From Anaerolineae bacterium (GTDB lineage: Bacteria > Chloroflexota > Anaerolineae > 4572-78 > NAK82): 10,518 nucleotides of DNA. The stretch spans positions 1 through 10,518 of the forward strand of contig JANXAX010000060.1 in the NCBI GenBank assembly GCA_025062175.1, written 5' to 3'. A program made the translations under genes and the position numbers. How positions within the stretch are numbered: the first letter of the stretch is position 1; each line of letters starts with the position of its first letter. The notes below the pieces were generated by a model, which had not been told where the DNA came from, did not search any database, and saw nothing but the letters and a program-made list of their open reading frames with translations. This document shows, piece after piece, positions 1 through 6,539 of the stretch.

Positions 1-588
1 CAGGTGCTTATATCACCTGTCGAGACCCGCTCGGCGCTGTACATTGCTTGGCAGGCTTTGTTGCGACGTTCGGATGTCCATCCCATTGTAGGGCAGAGTG
101 GCATGCGCGTTGAGACTTCGGATGGCGTCTCCATCGAAGTGCTCCACCCGGCCAGCAACGCAAACTACCCGCGCGTGAATGATTACTCGCTGGTGCTGCG
201 CGTCGCTTTGGGAGATATCCGCTTTCTCCTGACCGGCGACATCACGTCCGAGGTGGAACACATGCTGCTCGACCTCCACCCAGACCTGAGGGCGGCCGTA
301 CTCAAGGTACCGCATCATGGCAGTGCCACCTCGAGCAGCTCGGCGTTCTTGCGGGCGGTGCAACCGCGCGTCGCCGTGCTCTCCGTAGCTGCGGACAACG
401 CGCTGGATCTTCCGGCAGAGGAGGTATTGCAGCGTTACCAGACGTTGGGCATCCCGCTGCTGCGTACAGATCAAAACGGTACGATCAAGTTCATCACCGA
501 TGGGAAGCAGCTCTGGATGAGCGCAGAGCATCCACTCTTCTCCTCCGAGGCCGAGGACGCAATTGCCCGCCCTTGGCGGCTGCGGTAG
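1..588 (+). CDS. comEC: ComEC/Rec2 DNA-internalisation protein, C-terminal fragment (metallo-beta-lactamase-like domain)
   Basis: The reading frame is open from the first base, so this is the 3' end of a longer gene; 195 codons are present and it ends at TAG 586-588. ComEC forms the inner-membrane channel that takes up single-stranded DNA in natural transformation, and its C-terminal beta-lactamase-fold domain is proposed to degrade the non-transforming strand. Counting from the first codon of the window, the visible family motifs are NDYSLVL (60-66), the LLTGD loop (76-80), KVPHHGS (102-108, metal-ligand-type histidines 105 and 106) and the closing strand RTDQNGTI (155-162). The membrane Competence domain and the first part of the lactamase domain lie outside the window. 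The last ~25 residues after the closing strand look like an unstructured tail. A free-standing MBL hydrolase is the alternative, but this motif order is typical of ComEC. Confidence 0.87.
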   Translation, partial: QVLISPVETRSALYIAWQALLRRSDVHPIVGQSGMRVETSDGVSIEVLHPASNANYPRVNDYSLVLRVALGDIRFLLTGDITSEVEHMLLDLHPDLRAAVLKVPHHGSATSSSSAFLRAVQPRVAVLSVAADNALDLPAEEVLQRYQTLGIPLLRTDQNGTIKFITDGKQLWMSAEHPLFSSEAEDAIARPWRLR

Positions 589-591
589 AAT
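563..591 (+). promoter_or_regulatory. Candidate sigma70-type promoter for the membrane-protein pair
   Basis: TTGCCC (563-568) and TAGAAT (586-591) are separated by 17 bases, a good spacing for a housekeeping promoter. The -10 box overlaps the comEC stop codon, and transcription would begin near 598, about 25 bases before the purine-rich ribosome binding site at 624-630. It rests on sequence match only, and such hexamer pairs occur by chance. The membrane pair could equally be read through from comEC. Confidence 0.33.
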
Positions 592-623
592 TTGAACGGC
601 TGCCTACCATAGGTGTCCGTGAG

Positions 624-630
624 AGGAGAG
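624..630 (+). promoter_or_regulatory. Shine-Dalgarno that argues for an upstream, non-canonical start of the next gene
   Basis: AGGAGAG at 624-630 is the only strong ribosome binding site between the comEC stop and the first membrane protein. Seven bases further on, in frame with that protein, lies ATC (638-640), followed by codons for IALGKHIAQHRYA leading straight into the first membrane segment. No ATG, GTG or TTG lies in frame between the upstream stop (620-622) and TTG 680, and TTG 680 has no Shine-Dalgarno of its own. The site therefore favours initiation around 638 over 680. Confidence 0.5.
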
Positions 631-679
631 AACTGCGATCATCGCACTGGGCAAGCACATCGCGCAACATCGTTACGCT

Positions 680-2341
680 TTGCTTGCTGTGGCCCTCAGC
701 GTGTTTGTCTGGGCTCCCCTGACCTATCCAGGCTATTTCCAGGTGCACAGCGGCTTCGTGCCCTTGTTTAACCTGCTGCACTGGGGCAGCGCTCCTTTAG
801 AGCTACACTGGACACCCTCGATAGCCACGCACTATGACCCCGTGCGTGATGATGGTTTGTTGGCCTATTATCTGGCGCGGCTGTGGATGGCGCTGGGGAT
901 GTCTCCCCTCTGCAGCATCAAGGTGGTTTTCGGCGTTGCCTGGATGCTGGGTGTCCTCGGCATGTATGGATGGTTACGTCCCACGTTCGGAGCACCAGGA
1001 GCGTGTCTGGCTGCACTTGTCTATAGCTACTTGCCTTATCGCATTGCCGCTGTTTACGTGCGTGGCGCCTGGGGTGAGGCGCTCTGTCTGGGGCTCATCC
1101 CTCTGGGCATGGCGGCCGTGTCGGCGACATCCCCGCCTATACTGGGCAAGCGTCTGGTTGCGCTCAGTGGATTGGTGTGGCTGCTCATCGGCCTCAGCCA
1201 GCTGGGATTAGCGGTGTGGGCTCTGCTATGTCTGTTGGGATGGTGGTCGCTCTCTGGAGACCGCCTGAGGCGACTGGGGCGGCTGCTCGCGGCGGGCACG
1301 GGTTGTGCTGTCGCGACGGTGTATGCCCTCTGGACAGCAGACTGGCACATTGTCGCCGACAAGGTGGGGTTTTTGGACCATTTTCTGTATCCCGCGCAGT
1401 TGGTTTCGCCCTACTGGGGCTTCGGCCCCAGCCGTCCGGGATGGAACGATGGGTTGGCGCTGGGTTTGGGCCTCGCACCGGTGGCCCTGGCATCTCTGAC
1501 GCTGTGGTTGCGCGTTCATCGCCGCGGAGGGGGACCAGGAGGATATCCGTCCTATGGCACGGGGATAGCCTGGAAAGCACCCTTCCTCATCAGCGCTGTT
1601 CTGACGCTGCTGACGCTGCCCCTTTCCGCACCCTTCTGGCGGCTGAGCGCGCTCGGGCAGCTGCTCACCTACCCGTGGCAGCTGATCGGATTGGCCGGCA
1701 TGTTTCTCTCTGGGGCGGCGGGCGGGGTGCTCTATCTGCGCCCGCGCTGGAACGCACCACCGGTGCAGGCGGTCTTGATCGGTTTTGTGCTCTTGGCAAG
1801 TTATAGCTACCTGCAGCCGCGTTACACCCAGTACGAGATCCCTCCCAGGCCACGCGCCAGCTGGGGGGAGCATCGCATTCTGCTGCTCGACGTCCAAATG
1901 GAAGTGGACATCCCCCCGCTGGCGGCTGGATTGCCTATGTCAACCCCTGGCCGGCTGCCCTTGGATGAGTATGGGACCCTCCGTCCCGGCGACACGTTGC
2001 ATCTGATCCTGACCTGGCAGGCGACCCAAGCCCTCGAACGGGATCTGAAGCTCTTTGCCCACCTGCTGGACGCCTCTGGGAATCGGGTCACCCAGGCGGA
2101 TCCATTGCTGGGGGCTGCCTCCGACCCGGATGCGCCCGGAAAAGATCATTTCACCAGCCAGTGGGAACCCGGCCGCTTGATTGTCACCGATGTGGACGTC
2201 CACGTGCCCATAAATGCCCCACCGGGTCCTTATCACATCGCGATGGGATTGTATGAAGAGGAAACCATGCAACGTTGGCCAGTGGATGGTAGCGAAGACA
2301 ATCAGATCATGCTAGAGCTCGTGACGTGGGGTGCGCGATAA
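680..2341 (+). CDS. Polytopic membrane protein, PTPS-related (PF10131-like), with C-terminal beta-sandwich domain
   Basis: This is a membrane protein of 553 residues from the TTG at 680, or 567 if translation begins at ATC 638 behind the Shine-Dalgarno at 624-630. Hydrophobic segments fill residues 1-378 (for example 1-13, 79-96, 105-120, 158-187, 258-277, 302-318, 336-353, 364-378). The segment LPYRIAAVYVRGAWGE (118-133) matches the most conserved part of the next gene. Residues ~395-548 are soluble and beta-rich, with LRPGDTLHLILTWQA (434-448) and PPGPYHIAMGLYEE (514-527), a module I associate with the C-termini of Chloroflexota GT-C/GT39-like proteins. The 'pterin synthase related' family name does not imply pterin chemistry; an envelope glycan or lipid-linked sugar role is inference. 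The first loop has HSGF where the paralogue has an HDA acidic motif, so catalysis may be lost. It overlaps the next gene by one base (TAATG). Confidence 0.8.
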   Translation: MLAVALSVFVWAPLTYPGYFQVHSGFVPLFNLLHWGSAPLELHWTPSIATHYDPVRDDGLLAYYLARLWMALGMSPLCSIKVVFGVAWMLGVLGMYGWLRPTFGAPGACLAALVYSYLPYRIAAVYVRGAWGEALCLGLIPLGMAAVSATSPPILGKRLVALSGLVWLLIGLSQLGLAVWALLCLLGWWSLSGDRLRRLGRLLAAGTGCAVATVYALWTADWHIVADKVGFLDHFLYPAQLVSPYWGFGPSRPGWNDGLALGLGLAPVALASLTLWLRVHRRGGGPGGYPSYGTGIAWKAPFLISAVLTLLTLPLSAPFWRLSALGQLLTYPWQLIGLAGMFLSGAAGGVLYLRPRWNAPPVQAVLIGFVLLASYSYLQPRYTQYEIPPRPRASWGEHRILLLDVQMEVDIPPLAAGLPMSTPGRLPLDEYGTLRPGDTLHLILTWQATQALERDLKLFAHLLDASGNRVTQADPLLGAASDPDAPGKDHFTSQWEPGRLIVTDVDVHVPINAPPGPYHIAMGLYEEETMQRWPVDGSEDNQIMLELVTWGAR

Positions 2342-4428
2342 TGGCCCAGCGTGCGGCTCCACCTCGACAACCCTGCTGCCACCTGGGATGGGGCGTGGCA
2401 TTGCTGCTTGCAGTCTTTGCCATCGGGCCGTTGCTGCAGCCCGGATACTTCTGGAGTGCCCATGATGCCCGCAACAGTGTCTACTTCTTGTTCGAGTTTG
2501 ACCGCTCGATCCGCGACGGCATCCTCTGGCCGCGTTGGGGGCCGGATTGGGGATTCGGTTATGGCTATCCGTTCTGGAACATCTACGCCCCTTTGGCGTA
2601 CTACGTGGGCGAGCTGATGGTGCTATTGGGCTTGGAGTACACCGTAGCGGTCAAATGGGTTTTTGCCCTCTCCATCCTGGGATCCGCGGCAAGTATGTAC
2701 TTTTTCGCACGGCGCCTGCTGGGCACAGCGGGAGGACTCGTCGCCAGTTTGATCTACGTGTACGCCCCTTATCATCTGTTTGACCTGTACGTACGGGCGG
2801 CACTGGCGGAGTCGTTTGCCTTCGTGTTCATCCCGCTGGTCTTCTGGGGATTCTTCGAGCTGGTGGCGCAGCCACGACTGCGGGCACTGCTAGGCACCGC
2901 ATTTGCCTACACCGGTCTGGTGTTGACCAGCAATGTGTTGTTGGTGCTTATCACGCCCTGCGTGGTCGCGTATGTAGGCGTGTTGGCTTTGTGGCGTGCC
3001 TTCCGTGAACAGCGGCCAGGCCAGCGGGTTGGCTTGACCTTTATAGGGGTGGCGGGGATGCGAGGCGCCCTGCCCGGCATCGCCGCGTTTCTGCTGGGGA
3101 CCGGGCTGCAGGCGATCTTCCTCCTCCCAGCATTGGCGGAGCGCAACTATGTGCGTCTCGATCAATGGTTCGGTGGACGTTATACCTTTGGAGACGATTT
3201 CGTCTATTTCCACCAGCTTTTCTCGCCCGCCTGGGGGTTCGGCGCCAGCGTCCCCGGCCCAGATGATAAGGTGGGCTTCCAACTTGGCCTGCTGCCGTTC
3301 GTGCTGTTCTGTCTCTCCTTCCTGACGGTAGCGCGTGTGCGGAATGACGTGGTGCGTTGGACGCTGCGCTTCTGGCAGGTCGTGACACTCGGGGCAATCT
3401 TCTTGATGACTCCGGCCTCGAGTGTTGTGTGGCACGCAGTGCCCATTTTGACCACGGTGCAGTTTCCTTGGCGGCTGGGTATTCTGACCACCACGGGTTT
3501 TGCGGTGCTGGGCGGGGCGATTATGGCAGGACGGACCGTTCCATCATCTTCTGCAACAGTGACCAACGATTTGCCAAGATGGAGGATGCGGTCTCTCATC
3601 CCCCTGGTGCTGTTGATCCTCAGCGGCGCTTATCCTTATCTTATCGCTGAGGTGCGCGATCCCCTGCCAACTGAGGGGCCGGTCAGCTTGGCTGCTCTCT
3701 TTCGCTATCAACAGGCGTCCGATGAGATGACCGGCACGACCGCCTGGGCACGTCGTATCCCCAGCTGGTCACCCCTGGCAGAACAGGTCGTCCGAGGGGA
3801 AAATATCAACACCAAGGTCAACTATAGCGCCATCCCGAATGATGGACGACTGGGCGTCCACTCGGTCGAGATGAGCACTGTGCACGAGCTGGTGTGGGTG
3901 TACGCTGCTGACGACCAACAGAGCGTGACCTTCCTCACCGCCTACTATCCAGGCTGGAATGCCTATATCTATGAGGATCTCAAGCATCCTCAGGAAGATC
4001 TCAAAGCGCGCGTCGGCAGGTTGATCGCTCGGGCTGCGATTCGCACCACGCCGGATGAAGGCTGGATCGTTGTGTCGGTGCCGCAGGGAGAACATTTCTT
4101 GGAGCTGCGTTTCGAGGATACCCCGGTGCGAGTTGTCGGCAAGGTTGTTTCAGCGTTCTCGCTGGCGTTGGCGCTGTCCCTGCTGGTGCTCGATGTCAAG
4201 AAGCGGAGGCGGGAAGGTCGCCGCGTACCACGTGGGCTGTCTGCACAGGAAGGTAGAGATGAAGGATCAACCGTCCCGGGTGGCATGATGGCGATAGCGA
4301 TGACGAGGGATGCGCGGACGGCGCTCCTCTGCCGTGCTGTGGATGCAATCAACACCAAACTGAGCCCTTCCTGTCAGTCGGGGATTGCCAGTGACCTATC
4401 GGGCTCATCACAGCCCGCCTTGTCCTAA
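2341..4428 (+). CDS. Polytopic membrane protein, PTPS-related / GT-C-like, paralogue of the preceding gene
   Basis: The chosen start is ATG 2341, whose A is also the last base of the upstream TAA, a classic translational-coupling overlap; an in-frame GTG at 2326 is less likely. The product is 695 residues. The first segment (17-33) is followed by an extracytoplasmic loop with HDA (41-43), LFEFD (50-54), LWPRWGPD (62-69) and GYGYPFWNIYAPLAYY (73-88), a pattern like the acidic first loop of GT-C glycosyltransferases. APYHLFDLYVRAALAE (142-157), FSPAWGFG (294-301) and VQFPWRLG (373-380) line up with the preceding protein, so the two are paralogues. Residues ~440-595 form a soluble domain with YYPGWNAYIY (535-544) and FEDTP (591-595), as in YfhO-like proteins, closed by a last membrane helix (602-618). 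Residues 625-695 look non-homologous. No substrate can be assigned from sequence. Confidence 0.8.
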   Translation: MAQRAAPPRQPCCHLGWGVALLLAVFAIGPLLQPGYFWSAHDARNSVYFLFEFDRSIRDGILWPRWGPDWGFGYGYPFWNIYAPLAYYVGELMVLLGLEYTVAVKWVFALSILGSAASMYFFARRLLGTAGGLVASLIYVYAPYHLFDLYVRAALAESFAFVFIPLVFWGFFELVAQPRLRALLGTAFAYTGLVLTSNVLLVLITPCVVAYVGVLALWRAFREQRPGQRVGLTFIGVAGMRGALPGIAAFLLGTGLQAIFLLPALAERNYVRLDQWFGGRYTFGDDFVYFHQLFSPAWGFGASVPGPDDKVGFQLGLLPFVLFCLSFLTVARVRNDVVRWTLRFWQVVTLGAIFLMTPASSVVWHAVPILTTVQFPWRLGILTTTGFAVLGGAIMAGRTVPSSSATVTNDLPRWRMRSLIPLVLLILSGAYPYLIAEVRDPLPTEGPVSLAALFRYQQASDEMTGTTAWARRIPSWSPLAEQVVRGENINTKVNYSAIPNDGRLGVHSVEMSTVHELVWVYAADDQQSVTFLTAYYPGWNAYIYEDLKHPQEDLKARVGRLIARAAIRTTPDEGWIVVSVPQGEHFLELRFEDTPVRVVGKVVSAFSLALALSLLVLDVKKRRREGRRVPRGLSAQEGRDEGSTVPGGMMAIAMTRDARTALLCRAVDAINTKLSPSCQSGIASDLSGSSQPALS
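4400..4425 (+). terminator. Weak hairpin at the end of the membrane-protein gene, possible terminator
   Basis: CGGGCT (4400-4405) pairs with AGCCCG (4412-4417) around a six-base loop and is followed by CCTTGTCC, a poor T-tract. It lies inside the last codons of the membrane-protein gene and immediately before the next promoter. A six-pair stem with a broken T-run makes only a marginal intrinsic terminator, so it may simply be chance pairing. Confidence 0.22.
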
Positions 4429-4449
4429 TTCTCGTGCATGTGGTATAAT
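4420..4449 (+). promoter_or_regulatory. Extended -10 promoter driving the nuclease-helicase cluster
   Basis: A consensus TATAAT at 4444-4449 is preceded by TG at 4441-4442, giving the extended -10 form TGnTATAAT. A fair -35, TTGTCC at 4420-4425, lies 18 bases upstream and overlaps the stop region of the preceding gene. The predicted transcription start is near 4456. The -10 box sits inside a perfect 14-base palindrome, GGTATAATTATACC (4442-4455), which could also be a repressor operator. This is the best promoter I see in the window, and it is correctly placed to transcribe the four genes at 4571-8586. Confidence 0.68.
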
Positions 4450-4455
4450 TATACC

Positions 4456-4570
4456 TAGAAGTGGGAAAGGTGACTCCGTCGTGCGGAAACGAAGACGTGG
4501 ACCACTGAGTCATCTAGTCTGAGGGCAATGAGTAGCACCTCAGCAACTTTGATCCAGGCAGGAGGGTGAT
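4456..4570 (+). promoter_or_regulatory. Structured 5' leader of the nuclease gene, with mutually exclusive hairpins near the ribosome binding site
   Basis: Two helices can be drawn. Helix A pairs 4468-4476 with 4507-4515 (nine pairs, one G-U). It encloses a smaller hairpin, 4477-4480 with 4494-4497, capped by CG-GAAA-CG (4484-4491), a GNRA-type tetraloop. Helix B pairs CTGAGG (4519-4524) with CCTCAG (4538-4543). An alternative helix pairs CACCTC (4536-4541) with GAGG-G-TG (4562-4568, one bulged G), which would cover the Shine-Dalgarno AGGAGG (4560-4565) and cannot coexist with helix B. A short frame, GTG 4481 to TGA 4522, would encode a basic 13-residue peptide. I do not recognise a known riboswitch class. 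Pairings were drawn by eye without energy calculation. Confidence 0.4.
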
Positions 4571-5083
4571 ATGATCGAGGTCGTAGTCGAGAGCGTGCGG
4601 GTTAGCTTGATGTCACAGGATCGGATGGTGGTGCTCAAGGAGGTGGATCGCGAGCGCTATCTGCCCATCTGGATCGGTCCTTTTGAGGCAGACGCGATCA
4701 CGATCCATCTACAAGGGGTGCAGGTGGCGCGTCCACTGACCCACGACCTGTTGAAGAATTTCATCGGCGCGTTGGGGGCAAAGGTCTCCCATATTGTGGT
4801 GAACGATCTGCGTAACAACACGTTCTTCGCTGAGATCACGTTGGACAATCACGGAAAAGAGCTCAAGATCGATGCCCGACCCAGTGATGCGATCGCCCTG
4901 GCAGTGCGCGTGGGCGCCCCGATTTTTGTGGCCGAGAAAGTGATGGAGCAAGCTGGCATCACCCCGGAACGGGAGATCGGCGAAGAAGAGGCGGTCACCA
5001 CATCTGAGGAAGAAGAAAAAGAGGACCTGGAAGCCTTCCGCGACTTTGTCGAATCCCTCGATCTGGATGACCTGGGCGAGTGA
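4571..5083 (+). CDS. Bifunctional nuclease family protein (DUF151, PF02577)
   Basis: A 170-residue cytoplasmic protein starting at ATG 4571 behind AGGAGG (4560-4565), five bases away. The DUF151/BFN domain spans ~1-135, with LPIWIGPFEADAI (31-43), RPLTHDLL (54-61) and DARPSDAIALAVRVGAPIFV (101-120), all hallmarks of the family. Plant members were reported to have DNase and RNase activity; bacterial members are mostly uncharacterised, and the active site is not firmly established, so nuclease activity here is inferred from family. After an acidic linker (138-151) the tail DLEAFRDFVESLDLDDL (152-168) resembles the short C-terminal segment often found after this domain. It is the first gene after the promoter at 4420-4449 and lies 73 bases before dnaB. 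That places a putative nuclease with replication-fork genes, which hints at, but does not prove, a role in DNA maintenance. Confidence 0.9.
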   Translation: MIEVVVESVRVSLMSQDRMVVLKEVDRERYLPIWIGPFEADAITIHLQGVQVARPLTHDLLKNFIGALGAKVSHIVVNDLRNNTFFAEITLDNHGKELKIDARPSDAIALAVRVGAPIFVAEKVMEQAGITPEREIGEEEAVTTSEEEEKEDLEAFRDFVESLDLDDLGE

Positions 5084-5133
5084 AGGGATCTTTGCCCTGG
5101 TCAAATTTACCCCCTCTTCAGTTTGCACGCCTG

Positions 5134-5147
5134 ATCCACGGGTGGAT
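5134..5147 (+). repeat. Small inverted repeat overlapping the dnaB ribosome binding site
   Basis: ATCCAC (5134-5139) and GTGGAT (5142-5147) are perfect inverted repeats two bases apart. In RNA, five pairs with a CGGG tetraloop could form. The right arm contains GGTGGA (5141-5146), the only plausible Shine-Dalgarno for the ATG at 5157 (10-base spacing). The hairpin could damp initiation of dnaB relative to the upstream nuclease gene. The rest of the gap 5084-5156 shows no convincing promoter or terminator. Confidence 0.3.
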
Positions 5148-5156
5148 AGTCGAGCG

Positions 5157-6533
5157 ATGAGTGAACCACCACGAGGTGGAGCAGAGCGACAGCCACCTGC
5201 GAATGTGGAAGCGGAAGAAGCAGTGCTGGGTGCACTGCTGATCGACCCGGATGCCATTTTGCGCATTGCCACCTTCCTGCAGCCAGCTGATTTCTACGTG
5301 CCTCGTCATCGGGCAATTTTTCAGGCAATCCTCGACCTGTATGAACGTCGCGAGCCGGCCGACCTGGTAACCCTGACCGACGAGCTGGAACGCCGGGGTC
5401 AGCTGGCATCGGTGGGCGGTGTGGCTTTCCTCACCGAACTGATCAACGCCACGCCGACCAGCATTCACGTGGAGTACTATGCGCGCATCGTGGAGCGCAC
5501 CGCCGTGCTGCGCCGCCTCATCCACGCTGCCACCGAGATCGCCAAGCTCGCCTATCAGGACACCGAAGATGTCGATAGCGTGGTCGATCAGGCTGAAAGC
5601 CTTATCTTTGCCGTTTCGGAGAAGCGCATCGCGCGTGATTTGGTGCCCATCCGTCAGGTGCTCGATCAGTACTATGACCGGATCGAATATCTGATGCAGC
5701 ACCAGGGCGAAATGACCGGCATTCCCACCGGCCTGGTCGACTTGGACAAACTGTTGGGAGGATTGCAGCGTTCCGACTTGATCATCATCGCCGGGCGGCC
5801 CGGAATGGGCAAGACCAGCTTGGCACTTTCCATCGCGTTGCAGGCGGCACGCCGTTGGAAAAAGCGCATTGCGATCTTCAGCCTGGAAATGAGCAGCGAA
5901 CAAGTCGCCCAACGCCTTATCAGCGCCGAGACGGGAATCGACGCCCAACGACTGCGTCTGGGACAGATCCACGAGGACGAATTCAACATCTTTGTCGAGG
6001 CAACGCAGCTTCTTTCCAACGTTCCGATCTTCATTGATGACACGCCTGCCATCTCGGCGATGGAGATGCGTGCCAAAGCACGCCGCTTGCACGCGGAACA
6101 TGGTCTGGATCTGATCATTGTCGACTATCTGCAGCTGATGCGCGGCGAACCCGGCAGCGACGGGAATCGGGTGCAGGAGATCAGCTTTATCTCACGCGCG
6201 CTCAAGTCGCTGGCCCGCGAACTGAATGTGCCCGTAGTGGCACTCAGTCAGCTATCGCGTGCCGTTGAGTCGCGCCAGGACAAGCGGCCTATGCTCTCCG
6301 ACCTGCGCGAGAGTGGCAGCATCGAGCAGGACGCGGATGTGGTGATCTTCGTGTACCGCGACGTGGAGTACAACCCGGATACCGAGTTCCCCAACCTGGC
6401 CGAGATCCGTGTGGCTAAGCATCGCAGCGGGCCGACCGGAACTGTGTCTGCCTATTTCAAGAAAGAACTGGCCAAGTTCGAAAACGCAGAAGTGCGCCGC
6501 GAGGCGCTGGAAGAGCTGATCGGAGACAGATAG
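5157..6533 (+). CDS. dnaB: Replicative DNA helicase DnaB
   Basis: The hexameric 5'-3' fork helicase that unwinds duplex DNA and recruits primase. I chose ATG 5157, giving 458 residues (usual DnaB length) beginning MSEPPRGGAE; the frame is open further upstream, but only across the end of the nuclease gene. The N-terminal DnaB domain covers ~14-115 (NVEAEEAVLGALLID at 16-30) and is followed by a linker helix. The RecA-like domain has Walker A GRPGMGKTS (213-221), SLEMS (242-246), Walker B LIIVDYLQLM (319-328, D323), the DNA-binding motif DLRESGSIEQDADVV (382-396) and the trans-acting basic finger KHRSGPTG (421-428). All catalytic motifs are intact and no intein is present. A 73-base gap separates it from the nuclease gene, and the next gene follows after six bases, consistent with one operon. 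Confidence 0.97.
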   Translation: MSEPPRGGAERQPPANVEAEEAVLGALLIDPDAILRIATFLQPADFYVPRHRAIFQAILDLYERREPADLVTLTDELERRGQLASVGGVAFLTELINATPTSIHVEYYARIVERTAVLRRLIHAATEIAKLAYQDTEDVDSVVDQAESLIFAVSEKRIARDLVPIRQVLDQYYDRIEYLMQHQGEMTGIPTGLVDLDKLLGGLQRSDLIIIAGRPGMGKTSLALSIALQAARRWKKRIAIFSLEMSSEQVAQRLISAETGIDAQRLRLGQIHEDEFNIFVEATQLLSNVPIFIDDTPAISAMEMRAKARRLHAEHGLDLIIVDYLQLMRGEPGSDGNRVQEISFISRALKSLARELNVPVVALSQLSRAVESRQDKRPMLSDLRESGSIEQDADVVIFVYRDVEYNPDTEFPNLAEIRVAKHRSGPTGTVSAYFKKELAKFENAEVRREALEELIGDR

Positions 6534-6539
6534 GGGCCC

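Noticed and set aside
1177..1897. Several 100-220-codon frames on both strands within the first membrane-protein gene
   Set aside because: They are compositional shadows of a GC-rich coding region; translations are rich in R, P, G and A with no domain, and the membrane frame is clearly the real one.
4259..4288. A nine-codon frame with a good Shine-Dalgarno (AGGAAGG at 4249-4255) near the end of the second membrane-protein gene
   Set aside because: Too short and inside another coding frame; no supporting evidence that it is translated.
680..4428. Pterin biosynthesis function from the PTPS-related family name
   Set aside because: These are polytopic membrane proteins; the family name is historical and none of the metal-binding histidines of soluble 6-pyruvoyl-tetrahydropterin synthase is visible.
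4456..4570. A tRNA or a known riboswitch in the intergenic leader
   Set aside because: No cloverleaf, T-loop or acceptor-stem pattern can be drawn, and the conserved cores of common riboswitch classes that I can recall are not present.
5118..6101. A 327-codon open frame on the minus strand opposite dnaB
   Set aside because: It lies wholly antisense to a helicase gene with every catalytic motif intact, and its translation shows no recognisable domain. Long antisense frames are expected opposite GC-rich genes.
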